DNA of 64,000 bases, taken from positions 62,001 to 126,000 of the forward strand of contig NZ_JAUTDN010000007.1 of NCBI RefSeq assembly GCF_030646155.1, written 5' to 3'. This DNA is from Conexibacter sp. CPCC 205762 (GTDB lineage Bacteria; Actinomycetota; Thermoleophilia; Solirubrobacterales; Solirubrobacteraceae). Of the stretch, positions 7,780-16,095 are shown piece after piece. Numbering within the stretch: the stretch's first letter is position 1; the number at the start of each line of letters is the position of its first letter. The notes under the pieces were generated by a model. That model saw nothing but the letters and a program-made list of their open reading frames with translations, made no database searches and had not been told where the DNA came from. Made by a program: the position numbers and the translations under genes.

Positions 7780-8757
7780 GTCGCCCGGCCCGTCCGGCCC
7801 GCCCGCCGACGCGCTGCGCGCCGCGACCGCGTCGAGCAGATACGGGACGGGGTCGATCGGGGTGCCGTAGTGGCGCACCTCGAAGTGCAGGTGCGGACCG
7901 GTCGTGTGACCGGTCGAGCCGACGTAGCCGAGCACGGTGCCGCCCGTGACGCTCTCGCCGTCCGACGCCGCGATCCGCGACATGTGCGCGTACCAGGTCT
8001 CGAAGCCGAGCCGGTGGCGGACGACGACGAGGTTGCCGTAGCCGCCGCTGTTCCAGCCGGCGAACGTGACCGTGCCGACGCCGGCCGCGTGGATCGGGGT
8101 GCCGGTCCAGACGGGGAAGTCGAGCCCGGTGTGCTTGCGCCCGCCGGGGTAGCCGAAGCCGTCGCCTATCCCACCCGGGACCGGGCGCAGGAAGCGGACC
8201 GGGCCGACCGGCGAGGAGGACGACACCGGCGTCGTCGTCGGCTGCGACGGCGAGGTGACGGTGCGGGTGCGCAATGCGGCGAGCGTCGACGGGCCGACGA
8301 CGCCGTCGGCCGTCAGCCCCGCCGCGCGCTGGAAGCTGCGGACGGCGCCGAGCGTGCCCGTCCCGAAGCCGCCGTCGAAGCCGCTCGGCTCGTAACCGCG
8401 CACGTGCAGCAGGAACTGCAGCGCCGCCACGTCCCAGCCGCGCATCCCGTCACGCAGCGGGCGGCTGCCGAGTCCGGGCCGGCCGCGGCGGCCGAGCACG
8501 GCGCGCGTGCGCGGGCCGGCGACGCCGTCGACAGCGAGATGGTGGCGGGCCTGCACACGCCGCACCGCCGCGCGCGTGCGCGGCCCGGTGACGCCGTCGA
8601 CCGGGCCGGGACGGGCGCCGACCGCGGCCAGCGCCACCTGCAGCGCGGCGACCTGCGCGCTCGCCGCTCCTGCCGGCGAAGGCGCGACGAGCGCCGGTGC
8701 CAATAGCAGCAGCGTCGCCGCGAGCCCCGCCAGCGCATGCGCTCGCGTCGCTCTCAT
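7642..8757 (-). CDS. secreted M23 metallopeptidase with peptidoglycan-binding repeats
   Basis: A 371-residue exported cell-wall hydrolase. A signal peptide (AGLAATLLLLAPALVAPSPAGA) is followed by two to three peptidoglycan-binding-1 repeats (GPVDGVTGPRTRAAVRRVQ at about 50-70; GFDGGFGTGTLGAVRSFQ near 125). A Ser/Thr/Pro linker follows, then an M23/LytM domain. Zinc ligands: HTGLD near 208-212 and HLH near 287-289. It likely cuts peptide cross-bridges during wall remodelling. The last 138 bases overlap the desaturase 3' end on the other strand. The C-terminal tail past the catalytic domain is Gly/Arg-rich with one Cys near the end. Confidence 0.9.
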   Translation of the reverse strand: MRATRAHALAGLAATLLLLAPALVAPSPAGAASAQVAALQVALAAVGARPGPVDGVTGPRTRAAVRRVQARHHLAVDGVAGPRTRAVLGRRGRPGLGSRPLRDGMRGWDVAALQFLLHVRGYEPSGFDGGFGTGTLGAVRSFQRAAGLTADGVVGPSTLAALRTRTVTSPSQPTTTPVSSSSPVGPVRFLRPVPGGIGDGFGYPGGRKHTGLDFPVWTGTPIHAAGVGTVTFAGWNSGGYGNLVVVRHRLGFETWYAHMSRIAASDGESVTGGTVLGYVGSTGHTTGPHLHFEVRHYGTPIDPVPYLLDAVAARSASAGGPDGPGDSGGAAGRDASGPRRSGGAPLVCRPNADARLARDLDPPTARIDRCP

Positions 8758-9144
8758 CTGGCGAGCATCGCCATCTCCAGCCCTGCCGAGGCGCCTGCAC
8801 GAGGTCTTGCGCTCAGTTTGTCGGAGCTATGACGCCGCCACCTCCTGGCGCAGCTCGGCGACCGTCGCCGTCTCGTGCCCGTCGAGCAGCGCCTGCGCGC
8901 CGCTGACCGCCAGCCCGCGCAGCCGCGGCGCGTGTCGAGCTCCAGCAGCTCCCTCGTCGCCGGCCCGCAGGCCGGGTCGCTGGCGCGGAAGAGGTCGACA
9001 CCGCCGACCTTCGGCGTCGTCGTCGACAGCGCGCTGTGGAAGGCGCCGGGCCGGCCGGCGATCGTCGCCCCGGCGGTCGCGTTCGGCGGTTGGCGCCGCA
9101 CCCGACCGGCGCCCACGCAGAAGTCCGGTCGATAGCGTTCGGGC
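8758..9144 (-). pseudogene. possible frameshifted gene remnant in a 387-bp gap
   Basis: No intact gene fits here. On the minus strand, one frame (about 9090-8922) reads AFHSALSTTTPKVGGVDLF and ends in ATRELLELDT; a second frame continues as LRGLAVSGAQALLDGHE and stops at 8827. The two join smoothly if one base is lost or two gained near 8920. Codon use in both halves is gene-like. I do not recognise the family. It could be a decayed C-terminal fragment, or plain intergenic DNA with chance open frames. Confidence 0.35.
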
Positions 9145-10614
9145 GTGGGCACGGGGAGATCTCCACAGAGGCGAAGCGGGCGGGGAGCTGGGCGTTCCGA
9201 ACGTCAGTGGCTGCTGACACCTCTGCCTCAGGTCGCGGGCACGGCTATCGCTGTCGTCGCCGTCGTCGCGACAGTGCTGCCTCAGACGGACGCTCGCGTG
9301 AAGGGCGGTCTGCTGCTCGCGCTGATCACGGCCAGCACGCTCGGCGCGATCGCGATGGTCGAGGCGTACCATCGCCACGTCGCGGGCCGGAGCAGCGTGC
9401 TGCTGATGGTCGCGGGCGTGCTCGCGGTTGCTGTCCCGGTGGGCTATCCGGCCGTCGGGCCACTGCCGGCCGAGGACGGCACGGCGGATGCGGCAGACGT
9501 GGTCGACCCGAGCACCTCGACGGCGACGACACGGCCGAGCACGACGACCGCGTCAGCGCCGGCCACGACGGCGCCGACCGCGACCTCTACGCCCGCCGCG
9601 ACACCGCCGTTGCGGACCGTCTTCACGCAGACCGAGCCGGACCTGTGGTCGATCGCGCTCGCAGAGGACCCGGGCGTTCCGTCCGAGACGACTGGATGGC
9701 GAGAGCTCCTCTCGCGTGGGGGAGTCGAGATCTATAGCAGCAGACTCCAGTTCACGCTCGCCAACCGCTCCGACGAGCCGATCACGGTCAGAGACATCCG
9801 TGCGGTGGTCGTCGGAGCCACGCCGCCGCCGACCACGGCCAAGGCGTCGGTCTACACCCAGGGCGACGCGCCCCTGGCCGAGTTCCTCGCCGAGCTGCCG
9901 AGCGCGACGCGAGGGGCGGTCGCCAAGCTCCACCGCTTCTACGCCAACGAATCACCGCCGTGGGATCTCGACGATCACACGCCGTTCTTCGATGACAACT
10001 ACATCGAGCTCGCACCGCACGAGATCTACGAAGGCACGATCACGCTGCGGGCGCGCGCGCCGAAGCTGCTGAGCTACCGCTTCGTCACCACCGTCTCGAC
10101 CGCCACGCGGACCTACACCGTCGAGGAGCCCGAGCTGCATCGGCTGTCGGGGCTGTCGGGTGACCCGGCCAACTACGCGCACGGCTATCTCGAGGGCTAC
10201 GCGGCCTGGGCGAAGCAGTCGATATGCCCGACGATCGAGGTGACGCGTTGGAGCGACGCCGCGGACAACGGCCGCTGTCCCGCGCGCGATCGCACCGGCA
10301 TCACCGCAGAGACGCAGTTTCATTCCCCGGGCGGGCGGGTCGCATGCCGCGTCGGGCCCGCTGCGGCTGTCTGCACGATCTTCGCGATCGGGCGAACGTT
10401 CGCGGTCGAAGACGGCATCGGCTCCTCCTACCGCGGCATCGCGGTCGCTCCCGGCATGGGTGATGAGGCCGCATGGGGCGCGAGCTTCAGAGAGGGAGAC
10501 TTCGAGTGCCGGATGCCCGATGAGGCGGATCCGAGAGGAGTCATCTGCCTCAACCACGCGACGGATCACGGATTCGAGGCCAGCAGAGTGAAAAAGCGCC
10601 GCCGCGTCTTCTGA
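9145..10614 (+). CDS. membrane-anchored protein with large extracellular domain, unknown function
   Basis: A 489-residue protein I cannot assign to a family. Three hydrophobic spans occur at about 30-46, 53-70 and 82-100 (VAGTAIAVVAVVATVL; GGLLLALITASTLGAIAMVE; VLLMVAGVLAVAVPVGYPAV). A Thr/Ala/Pro linker of about 40 residues, typical of a cell-wall-spanning spacer, comes next. A globular outer domain of about 330 residues follows, containing paired cysteines (SICPTIEV, GRCPARD, VACRVG, VCTIF, FECRMP, VICLN). The six cysteines suggest a disulfide-stabilised exterior. GTG at 9145 is the start. A hairpin follows the stop at once. Codon use is slightly less GC-extreme than in neighbours. Confidence 0.75.
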   Translation: MGTGRSPQRRSGRGAGRSERQWLLTPLPQVAGTAIAVVAVVATVLPQTDARVKGGLLLALITASTLGAIAMVEAYHRHVAGRSSVLLMVAGVLAVAVPVGYPAVGPLPAEDGTADAADVVDPSTSTATTRPSTTTASAPATTAPTATSTPAATPPLRTVFTQTEPDLWSIALAEDPGVPSETTGWRELLSRGGVEIYSSRLQFTLANRSDEPITVRDIRAVVVGATPPPTTAKASVYTQGDAPLAEFLAELPSATRGAVAKLHRFYANESPPWDLDDHTPFFDDNYIELAPHEIYEGTITLRARAPKLLSYRFVTTVSTATRTYTVEEPELHRLSGLSGDPANYAHGYLEGYAAWAKQSICPTIEVTRWSDAADNGRCPARDRTGITAETQFHSPGGRVACRVGPAAAVCTIFAIGRTFAVEDGIGSSYRGIAVAPGMGDEAAWGASFREGDFECRMPDEADPRGVICLNHATDHGFEASRVKKRRRVF

Positions 10615-10618
10615 GCGG

Positions 10619-10650
10619 CGGGGCCTGAGGCGGCTCCGCCGCAGGCCCCG
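10619..10650. terminator. hairpin terminator between convergent genes
   Basis: CGGGGCCTG (10619-10627) pairs with CAGGCCCCG (10642-10650), and an inner GGCGG/CCGCC extends the stem. It starts five bases after the TGA of the membrane protein and ends just before the convergent beta-propeller gene, so it can serve both strands. There is no T-run, as is usual in high-GC actinobacteria. Confidence 0.7.
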
Positions 10651-10654
10651 CGGT

Positions 10655-12913
10655 TCAGCGTCTCGCGGGCGATCTTCGGCGTCCTCTCGTTCTGCCTCTC
10701 GCTCTTCTCGCCTTCTGCTTGGGCCCGACCTTGACCTCCAGTACGCGCGAGCCGGCGCCGGCGGCGCTGAAGTTGCCGCTCCACTGCGCGACGAAGCGGC
10801 TGGTGCCGCGCGGGACGCGCCAGCTGGCGACGAAGCTGCCGTTGGCGGCGACGTCGACTCTCTGGGTCGCCCAGCCGACGCTGCCGGGCAGCAGCGCCGA
10901 GACGACGACGCGGGCGCTGCCGGCCGGGCGCGGGCGGCCGCGGATCGTCACGCGGCTGGGGCTTCTGAGCGTCCGCTGCGGGCCTGACAGCGTCAGCTGC
11001 GAAGACTCGCCGGCGCTGCCCCCGGTCGTGCTCGACAGCAGCTGTGAGTCGCCCGCGAGCAGGTAGTCGGTGCCGCCGCGGCCGGCGGCGATCCCGTCGC
11101 TGCCGATCGCGCCTCTGACGATGAACTGCGGCTGCCACGAGCGGCCGCCGTCGGTCGTGTGCAGCAGGTAGCTGTCGGCGGTGCCGTCGAAGCGGTCGCG
11201 CACGACGTAGGCCGTGTCGGCCGAGCTGATCGCGATGCCGCCGGCGATCGAGGCGCCGATCGCGTACTGCTGCTGCCACGTACGGCCGCCGTTCGTCGTC
11301 CGCCAGACGCGGCCGACGTCGTCGAGCAGCAGCACGACCGCGCGCGACCAGGCGCCGACCTGGAGGACGCGCAAGCGCGACCGCTCGGCCCTCGTCGCCC
11401 GGCAGGCCGACCGCCGTTCACGTCCGTCCGCTGTCGCCGCTGCGCACGAACGTGCGCGGGCCCCAGGCGTAGAGCGTGCGGTCACGTGCCGCGACGATGC
11501 CGCCGAACGCGCGCCGCGCGGCGGCTCTCGCGCGCACGGGCGAGAAGGTCTCGCCGCCGTCGCTCGAACGCCGCAGGCCGCTGCCGCCTGCCGTCAGCAC
11601 GGTCTCGGCGGACGGCGCCAGCAGCGCCCCCGCGCGCGGTCGAGCCGGTTCCGAGCGTCTTCCACGAGCTGCCGCCGTTGGCGGTGCGGAAGAGGCCGCC
11701 GTCGCCGTCGAGCGCGTAGCCGACGGTTGCGCTCGGGAACGAGACGGCGCGCAGGCCAGCCGCGGTCGGGACGCTGCCGCGCGTCCACGCTCTGCCGCCG
11801 TCGCTCGTCTTCGCGAAGCCGCCGTTGCCGCCGACGGCGAAGGCGCTGCCGGCGTTCGCGCCGGCGAAGACGCCCGTGTACGTGCCGCCGAGCGCGCCGC
11901 CGACCGGCGCGAAGGTCGAGCCGGCGTCGTCGGAGAGGACTGTCGTCCCGCGTGCGCCGAGCGCGGCGATCCGCGTCGGCGAGGCAAACGCGGCGGCGTA
12001 GACGGCCGCGCTCGACGGCGTAATCGCCTCCGCGGGCGTGTCGCCGCCGTCGGTCGTGCGCACGAGCTTGCCGCCGTCGGCCGTCGTCAGCACGCACAGT
12101 CTCGTGCCGGCGCAGCGGATCGAGCTGTAGGCCACTCCGGCGACGCCGAGGTCCTTCGGCGTCCAGCTCGCGCCGCCGTCGTCGCTGCGCAGCACGCGCG
12201 CCGCGCCGACCGCGTAGCCATGGTCGGCGTCGGCGAACCACAGCTCCAGCCCGCCGGTCGCGTTGACCGCTCTCCAGGAGGCGCCGGCGTCGGTCGTGCG
12301 GAAGAGGCCGGCGCTGGTGCTGGCGGTGCCGGTCGTCGCGCTCGTGAAAACGACCGAATCCGGCATGTCGGCGCCGCCGCTGGCGTTCGTGCCTGGCAGC
12401 GCGGTCCGCTGCGCGAACGAGGCGCCGCCGTCGTCGGTCGTGAAGACGGTCCCGTCGGACAGCAGCAGCCAGCCGAGCGTCGGCGTCACGAACGAGAGCG
12501 AGGTCAACTGCGCGCGGCAGCTCGCCTCGATCGGCGCGAACGCCATCGCGGTGAAGCTTCTGCCGCCGTCGACCGAGCGCCGCGCGACGCAGCCGCCGCC
12601 GGCGAAGACGGTGTTCCCGTCGAGCGCCTGCACGAGCGTCAGGTTCTGGAAGGTGCCGACTGGCAGCCCGCTCCAGCTGGCGCCGCCGTCGGTCGTCTTC
12701 AGCAGCGTGCCGACGTCGCTGGCGGCGTAGCCGGTCGCGCCCGCGAACGACGCGGTGCGCAGCGTGTTTCCCTGCGGCTGCGGGTTGCCCCACTGCCAGC
12801 CTGACGCGCCGACCTGGACGTTGGCCGTTTGCGGCAGGGGTGATCGTCGCTGCCCCGGTCATCGCGATCGCGCCGGCGATCAGCGACGCGGTGAGCGCGC
12901 GCTTGCGGTTCAT
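10655..12913 (-). pseudogene. secreted YCF48/BNR-type beta-propeller gene broken by frameshifts and a stop
   Basis: Starting at ATG 12913 the frame encodes a signal peptide (RALTASLIAGAIAMTGAATI), then shifts at a CCCC run (plus-strand GGGG near 12837-12840). The long middle frame contains repeated TTDGGxSW-type blades (for example LLKTTDGGASWSG, VFTTDDGGASFAQR, RTTDAGASW), as in YCF48-like/BNR propellers. It shifts again at a GGGGG run (plus-strand CCCCC at 11627-11631). It then meets a TGA at about 11418-11420, exactly where the repeat expects Trx-less SGDSGRTW, that is TGG to TGA. A further shift near 11360-11400 restores a frame with more blades (WRTTNGGRTWQQQY), an Ig-like segment and a basic tail ending at 10655. 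Removing the lesions gives one continuous protein of about 740 residues. Either recent decay or homopolymer sequencing errors. Confidence 0.8.
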
Positions 12914-12995
12914 CTTCTGTCGCCCCTGAGTCTCAAGGAGTGTGAGTTGATGAACCAACGGCGGGTAAATCGTGGAGTTGCGAAAAGCCAATGTA

Positions 12996-13036
12996 GTTGC
13001 GCACGCAACGACTGCGCGCTATAGTTGCGTACGCAA
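12996..13036. promoter_or_regulatory. tandem palindromic operators over the ring-cleavage promoter
   Basis: Two copies of one site: GTTGCG-CA-CGCAAC at 12996-13009 and TTGCGTACGCAA at 13025-13036, centres 28 bp apart; an isolated half-site GTTGCG lies at 12977. A -35-like TTGCGC (12997-13002) inside the first copy and TATAGT (13020-13025) touching the second are separated by 17 bp. A dimeric repressor bound here would cover the promoter. No regulator gene is adjacent. A MarR/TetR-type regulator, such as the MhqR that controls mhqO/mhqD in Bacillus, is a reasonable guess. Confidence 0.65.
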
Positions 13037-13069
13037 TCACTTGACGGGCCGATCAGGAGCCGAACCGAG

Positions 13070-14008
13070 ATGAAGCTGGAAGGGCTGCACCACATCACGA
13101 TGATCACCGGCGACGCGCAGAAGAACGTCGCGTTCTACGCCGACACGCTCGGTCTGCGGCTGGTGAAGAAGACGGTCAACTTCGACCAGCCCGAGGCGTA
13201 CCACCTCTACTTCGGCGACGAGACGGGCGCGCCCGGCTCGATCCTCACCTGGTTCGAGTTCGCCGGCGCCCAGCGCGGCCGCGCCGGCCTCGGGATGGTC
13301 CACACGCTTCAGCTCGGCGTTCCCTCCGCCGCCGCGATCGACTTCTGGGAGCAGCGCCTGCGCGACGCCGGCTCCGCCAGCGAGCGCACCGCCAACGGCA
13401 CCCTTGCATTCGAGGACTACGACGGCCTCGGGCTGGAGCTGGTGGTCAGCGACGACGGCAACCCGCCGCTGCAGGCGGTCCATCCGGAGGTCCCGGCGGA
13501 GCACGCGATCGTCGGCCTCGAAGGGGCGCGCGCCTACAGCCTCTACGCCAACGTCGAGGAGAGCCTTCTCACCGACGTGCTCGGCTTCGACTACGAGGGC
13601 GGCGGCGAGTACAAGCTGCAGGGCGAGCAGCGCCACTTCCACTGGGCCTACGACCAGGCCGAGGAGGTCGGCGAGGCCGGCGCCGGCACCGTTCACCACA
13701 TCGCCTGGGCCTCCCAGGACGACGACCACCTGAAGTGGCAGGCGCGCGTGCGCGAGGCCGGCGGCTTCGTCACCGACGTGCGCGACCGCGACTACTTCAA
13801 CGCGATCTACTTCCGCGAGCCGCGCGGGATCCTGTTCGAGATCGCGACGTTGTCGCCCGGCTTCGCTGCCGACGAGGATCCGCAGACGCTCGGCGAGGCG
13901 CTTCGCCTGCCCAAGCAGCACGAGCACCTGCGGGCCCACCTCGAGCAGACGCTGCAGCCGGTCGTCAACCCGCGCACCGCGCGGCGCGAGGCGGGGGCGA
14001 CGCGATGA
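13070..14008 (+). CDS. mhqO: ring-cleaving dioxygenase, MhqO/glyoxalase-fold
   Basis: A 312-residue vicinal-oxygen-chelate protein with two glyoxalase-like modules, like Bacillus MhqO, which is proposed to open hydroquinone rings formed from quinone stress. Residues 4-10 (EGLHHITM) begin the first module, with its metal His; VHHIAWAS near 210 begins the second; FREPRGILFEIAT near 260 supplies the final Glu ligand. ATG 13070 has AGGAG 10 bases upstream and is preferred over a TTG inside the operator. The stop overlaps the next start (ATGA). Operon with esterase and maleylacetate-reductase-like genes. Substrate is inferred from context. Confidence 0.85.
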   Translation: MKLEGLHHITMITGDAQKNVAFYADTLGLRLVKKTVNFDQPEAYHLYFGDETGAPGSILTWFEFAGAQRGRAGLGMVHTLQLGVPSAAAIDFWEQRLRDAGSASERTANGTLAFEDYDGLGLELVVSDDGNPPLQAVHPEVPAEHAIVGLEGARAYSLYANVEESLLTDVLGFDYEGGGEYKLQGEQRHFHWAYDQAEEVGEAGAGTVHHIAWASQDDDHLKWQARVREAGGFVTDVRDRDYFNAIYFREPRGILFEIATLSPGFAADEDPQTLGEALRLPKQHEHLRAHLEQTLQPVVNPRTARREAGATR

Positions 14009-14670
14009 GCGCCCTGACCTACCAGGAGCGCCCCGCCGCGAGCGGGGCGCCCGAGGGCCTGCTCGTGCTCCACCACGGCCGTGGCGCCGACGACCACGAC
14101 CTGCTGTCGCTCGGCGACGTGCTCGACCCCGAGCGGCGGCTGCACGTCGTCACTCCGCGCGCGCCGCTGACGCTGCCGGGCTGGCCGGGCTACCACTGGT
14201 ACGTCGTGCCGCGTGTCGGCTATCCCGACCCGGAGACGTTCGCGGCCGCGCGCGCGAAGCTGAGCGAGTTCCACGACGAACTGTGGGAGCGGACCGGGAT
14301 CGCGCCGTCGCGGACGATCTTCGGCGGCTTCTCGATGGGCTCGGTGATGAGCTACACGCTCGGCCTCTCCGGCGACCGTCCCGCCCCGGCCGGAATCATC
14401 GCCTTCGCCGGCTTCGTGCCGACCGTCGAGGGCTGGCAGCCCGACGTCGCCGGCCGCGCCGAGGCCGGCACGCGCGCCTTCGTCGCGCACGGCCGCAACG
14501 ACCAGGTGATGGACGTCGAGTTCGCCCGCCGCGCGACCGCGCTGCTGGGGGCCGGCGGCCTGCCGGTCGAGTACCACGAGTCCGACGCCGCCCATCACAT
14601 CGACCCGGCGCACGTGCCGGCCGCGGTCCGCTGGGTCGCCGAGACGCTGCCGGTCGAGGCGTCGCGGTGA
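14005..14670 (+). CDS. mhqD: MhqD-like carboxylesterase/phospholipase (alpha/beta hydrolase)
   Basis: A 221-residue serine hydrolase of the carboxylesterase/lysophospholipase-like family. The Ser is in FGGFSMGSVMSY near residue 115, the Asp in AHGRNDQVMD near 170 and the His in DAAHHIDPAH near 198. LVLHHGRGADDHDL near the start forms the oxyanion loop. Bacillus MhqD is its best-known counterpart, encoded with the ring-cleaving dioxygenase. ATG at 14005 overlaps the upstream stop, and its own stop overlaps the next GTG. In this operon it may hydrolyse a lactone or thio-adduct formed from the ring-cleavage product; that is inference. Confidence 0.85.
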   Translation: MSALTYQERPAASGAPEGLLVLHHGRGADDHDLLSLGDVLDPERRLHVVTPRAPLTLPGWPGYHWYVVPRVGYPDPETFAAARAKLSEFHDELWERTGIAPSRTIFGGFSMGSVMSYTLGLSGDRPAPAGIIAFAGFVPTVEGWQPDVAGRAEAGTRAFVAHGRNDQVMDVEFARRATALLGAGGLPVEYHESDAAHHIDPAHVPAAVRWVAETLPVEASR

Positions 14671-15761
14671 GCGGCCCCTTCCGCCACGACGAGGCCGGGC
14701 GCACGCTGCTGTTCGGCCGCGGCGTGCTGGCCGACGGGCTGGAGCTGCTCGGCGACGGCCTGACGCTGCTGAGCACGCCGCGCGCGCTCGCCGCCGCCCC
14801 CGAGGTGGAGGAGCTGGCGGAGCGCGTCGTGCTCGTGCCGGCCGGCAAGGTCGATGCGGTCGCCGGCGACCTGCTCGCGGCGGGGGAGGATCTCGGCCCC
14901 GACGGGATGCCGCTGGTCGCGCTCGGCGGCGGCCGCGTGATCGACGTCGCCAAGGCGCTCGCCGCCGCGGCCGGGGTCGACGGCCCCCGCCGCGCCGTCG
15001 CCGCCATCCCGACGACGCTCTCCGGCGCCGAGATGACCGGCAGCCACCGTCACGCCCGCGGCGTCCCCGCCGACGCGCCGCGGGTGCGGCCGTCGCTGGT
15101 GGTCAACGACCCCGCGCTGAGCGCCTCGGCGAGCGTCGAGCAGCTGGCGGCGAGCAGCGGCAACGCGCTCGGCCACGTGCTGATCGCGCTCTCCAGCCGT
15201 CACACGACCCCGTTCGCCTCCGCCGTCGCACGCGAGTCGGCGCAGCGGTTCGCGGCGGCGTGGGCGGGGCTCGGCGCGTCCGCACCCGCGCCCGCCGACG
15301 CCTCCGTGCCCGCCGACGCCCCCGCGTCCGCTGACGCCGCCGCCCCCGACCGCGACGAGGTCGCGCTCGGCGCACTGCTGGCCGGCTGGGCGGTCGACCA
15401 CAGCGGCCTCGGCTTCCACCACGTGCTCGCGCAGACGGCCGTCCGCGGCGCCGGCGTCGGCCACGCGCAGGCGAACGTCGCGCTGCTGCCGGCCTCGGTC
15501 GAGGCCGTCCGCCGCCGCCGGCCCGAGCTGCTGGCCGGGCTCGACGCCCAGCTCGCGCTCCCTTTCGCCGACCTCGCGATCCTGCTCCGCACGCAGACCG
15601 GCGGCGAAGGCCTGAGCGCCCTCGCCGCCGATGAAGACCTGCTCGACCAGCTCGTCGACACCGCGGCCAAGCGGACCGGAGAGCTGTCCCGCATCCCGCC
15701 CGCCCCCGACGCCGCCGAGCTGCGCGCGCTCTACCTCGAGGCGGCGCGCGCGGGCGCCTAG
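14667..15761 (+). CDS. iron-containing alcohol dehydrogenase family, probable maleylacetate reductase
   Basis: A 364-residue member of the iron-type ADH family. It has the nucleotide motif LVALGGGRVIDVAKALA near residue 90, PTTLSGAEMTG near 116, and metal-region histidines in NALGHVL near 170 and GFHHVLAQTAVRGAGVGHAQANV near 250-270. Maleylacetate reductases, which convert maleylacetate to 3-oxoadipate, share this pattern and length. An Ala/Pro/Asp-rich insertion near residues 207-232 is unusual. GTG 14667 overlaps the upstream stop. Following a hydroquinone-type ring dioxygenase, reduction of maleylacetate is the natural next step. Confidence 0.8.
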   Translation: MSGPFRHDEAGRTLLFGRGVLADGLELLGDGLTLLSTPRALAAAPEVEELAERVVLVPAGKVDAVAGDLLAAGEDLGPDGMPLVALGGGRVIDVAKALAAAAGVDGPRRAVAAIPTTLSGAEMTGSHRHARGVPADAPRVRPSLVVNDPALSASASVEQLAASSGNALGHVLIALSSRHTTPFASAVARESAQRFAAAWAGLGASAPAPADASVPADAPASADAAAPDRDEVALGALLAGWAVDHSGLGFHHVLAQTAVRGAGVGHAQANVALLPASVEAVRRRRPELLAGLDAQLALPFADLAILLRTQTGGEGLSALAADEDLLDQLVDTAAKRTGELSRIPPAPDAAELRALYLEAARAGA

Positions 15762-15789
15762 CGTGAAGGCCCGCGGCCGGGTGCGATGT

Positions 15790-15880
15790 TACCGATCGAT
15801 CACATTTGGGCCGAAAGTGACCCAGTGATACCGATCGATCACATTGGAATGGTATCGTGGCCGTGTGATACCGATCGGTA
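15790..15880. promoter_or_regulatory. repeated operators of the hip promoter
   Basis: TACCGATCGATCACATT occurs twice as a direct repeat (15790-15806 and 15829-15845, 39 bp apart). A third, perfectly palindromic variant TACCGATCGGTA lies at 15869-15880, and GGTATC (15851-15856) pairs with GATACC (15867-15872). The last copy overlaps the probable GTG start of hipB at 15865. Multiple HipB operators at a hip promoter are known in E. coli; autorepression is inferred here. Confidence 0.65.
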
Positions 15881-16095
15881 ACACGCCGATTCGCTCGGCC
15901 GACGATTTCGCACGCGCACTGCGCACCCGTCGCCAGGAACTGGAGATAACGCAAGAGGAGCTGGCGGCGGCGACCGGCGTCAATCGCCGCGTGATCGGCG
16001 AGCTGGAGCGCGGCAAGGGCACGGTCCGTCTGGAGATCGTGCTCGCACTCGCGCAGGCGCTCGGCCTCGACGTCGAGCTGCGGCCGCGTACGTGA
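15865..16095 (+). CDS. hipB: HipB-like antitoxin (XRE helix-turn-helix)
   Basis: A 76-residue Cro/C1-type protein. The HTH covers residues about 22-58 (RTRRQELEITQEELAAATG, then NRRVIGELERGKG), followed by a short dimerisation strand LGLDVELRPRT. GTG at 15865 is taken as the start. It sits inside the last operator copy, which suggests a leaderless or tightly autoregulated transcript; a TTG at 15844 is the alternative. Its stop overlaps the hipA start (GTGA), the standard toxin-antitoxin coupling. It would bind HipA and repress the operon. Confidence 0.88.
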   Translation: MIPIGNTPIRSADDFARALRTRRQELEITQEELAAATGVNRRVIGELERGKGTVRLEIVLALAQALGLDVELRPRT

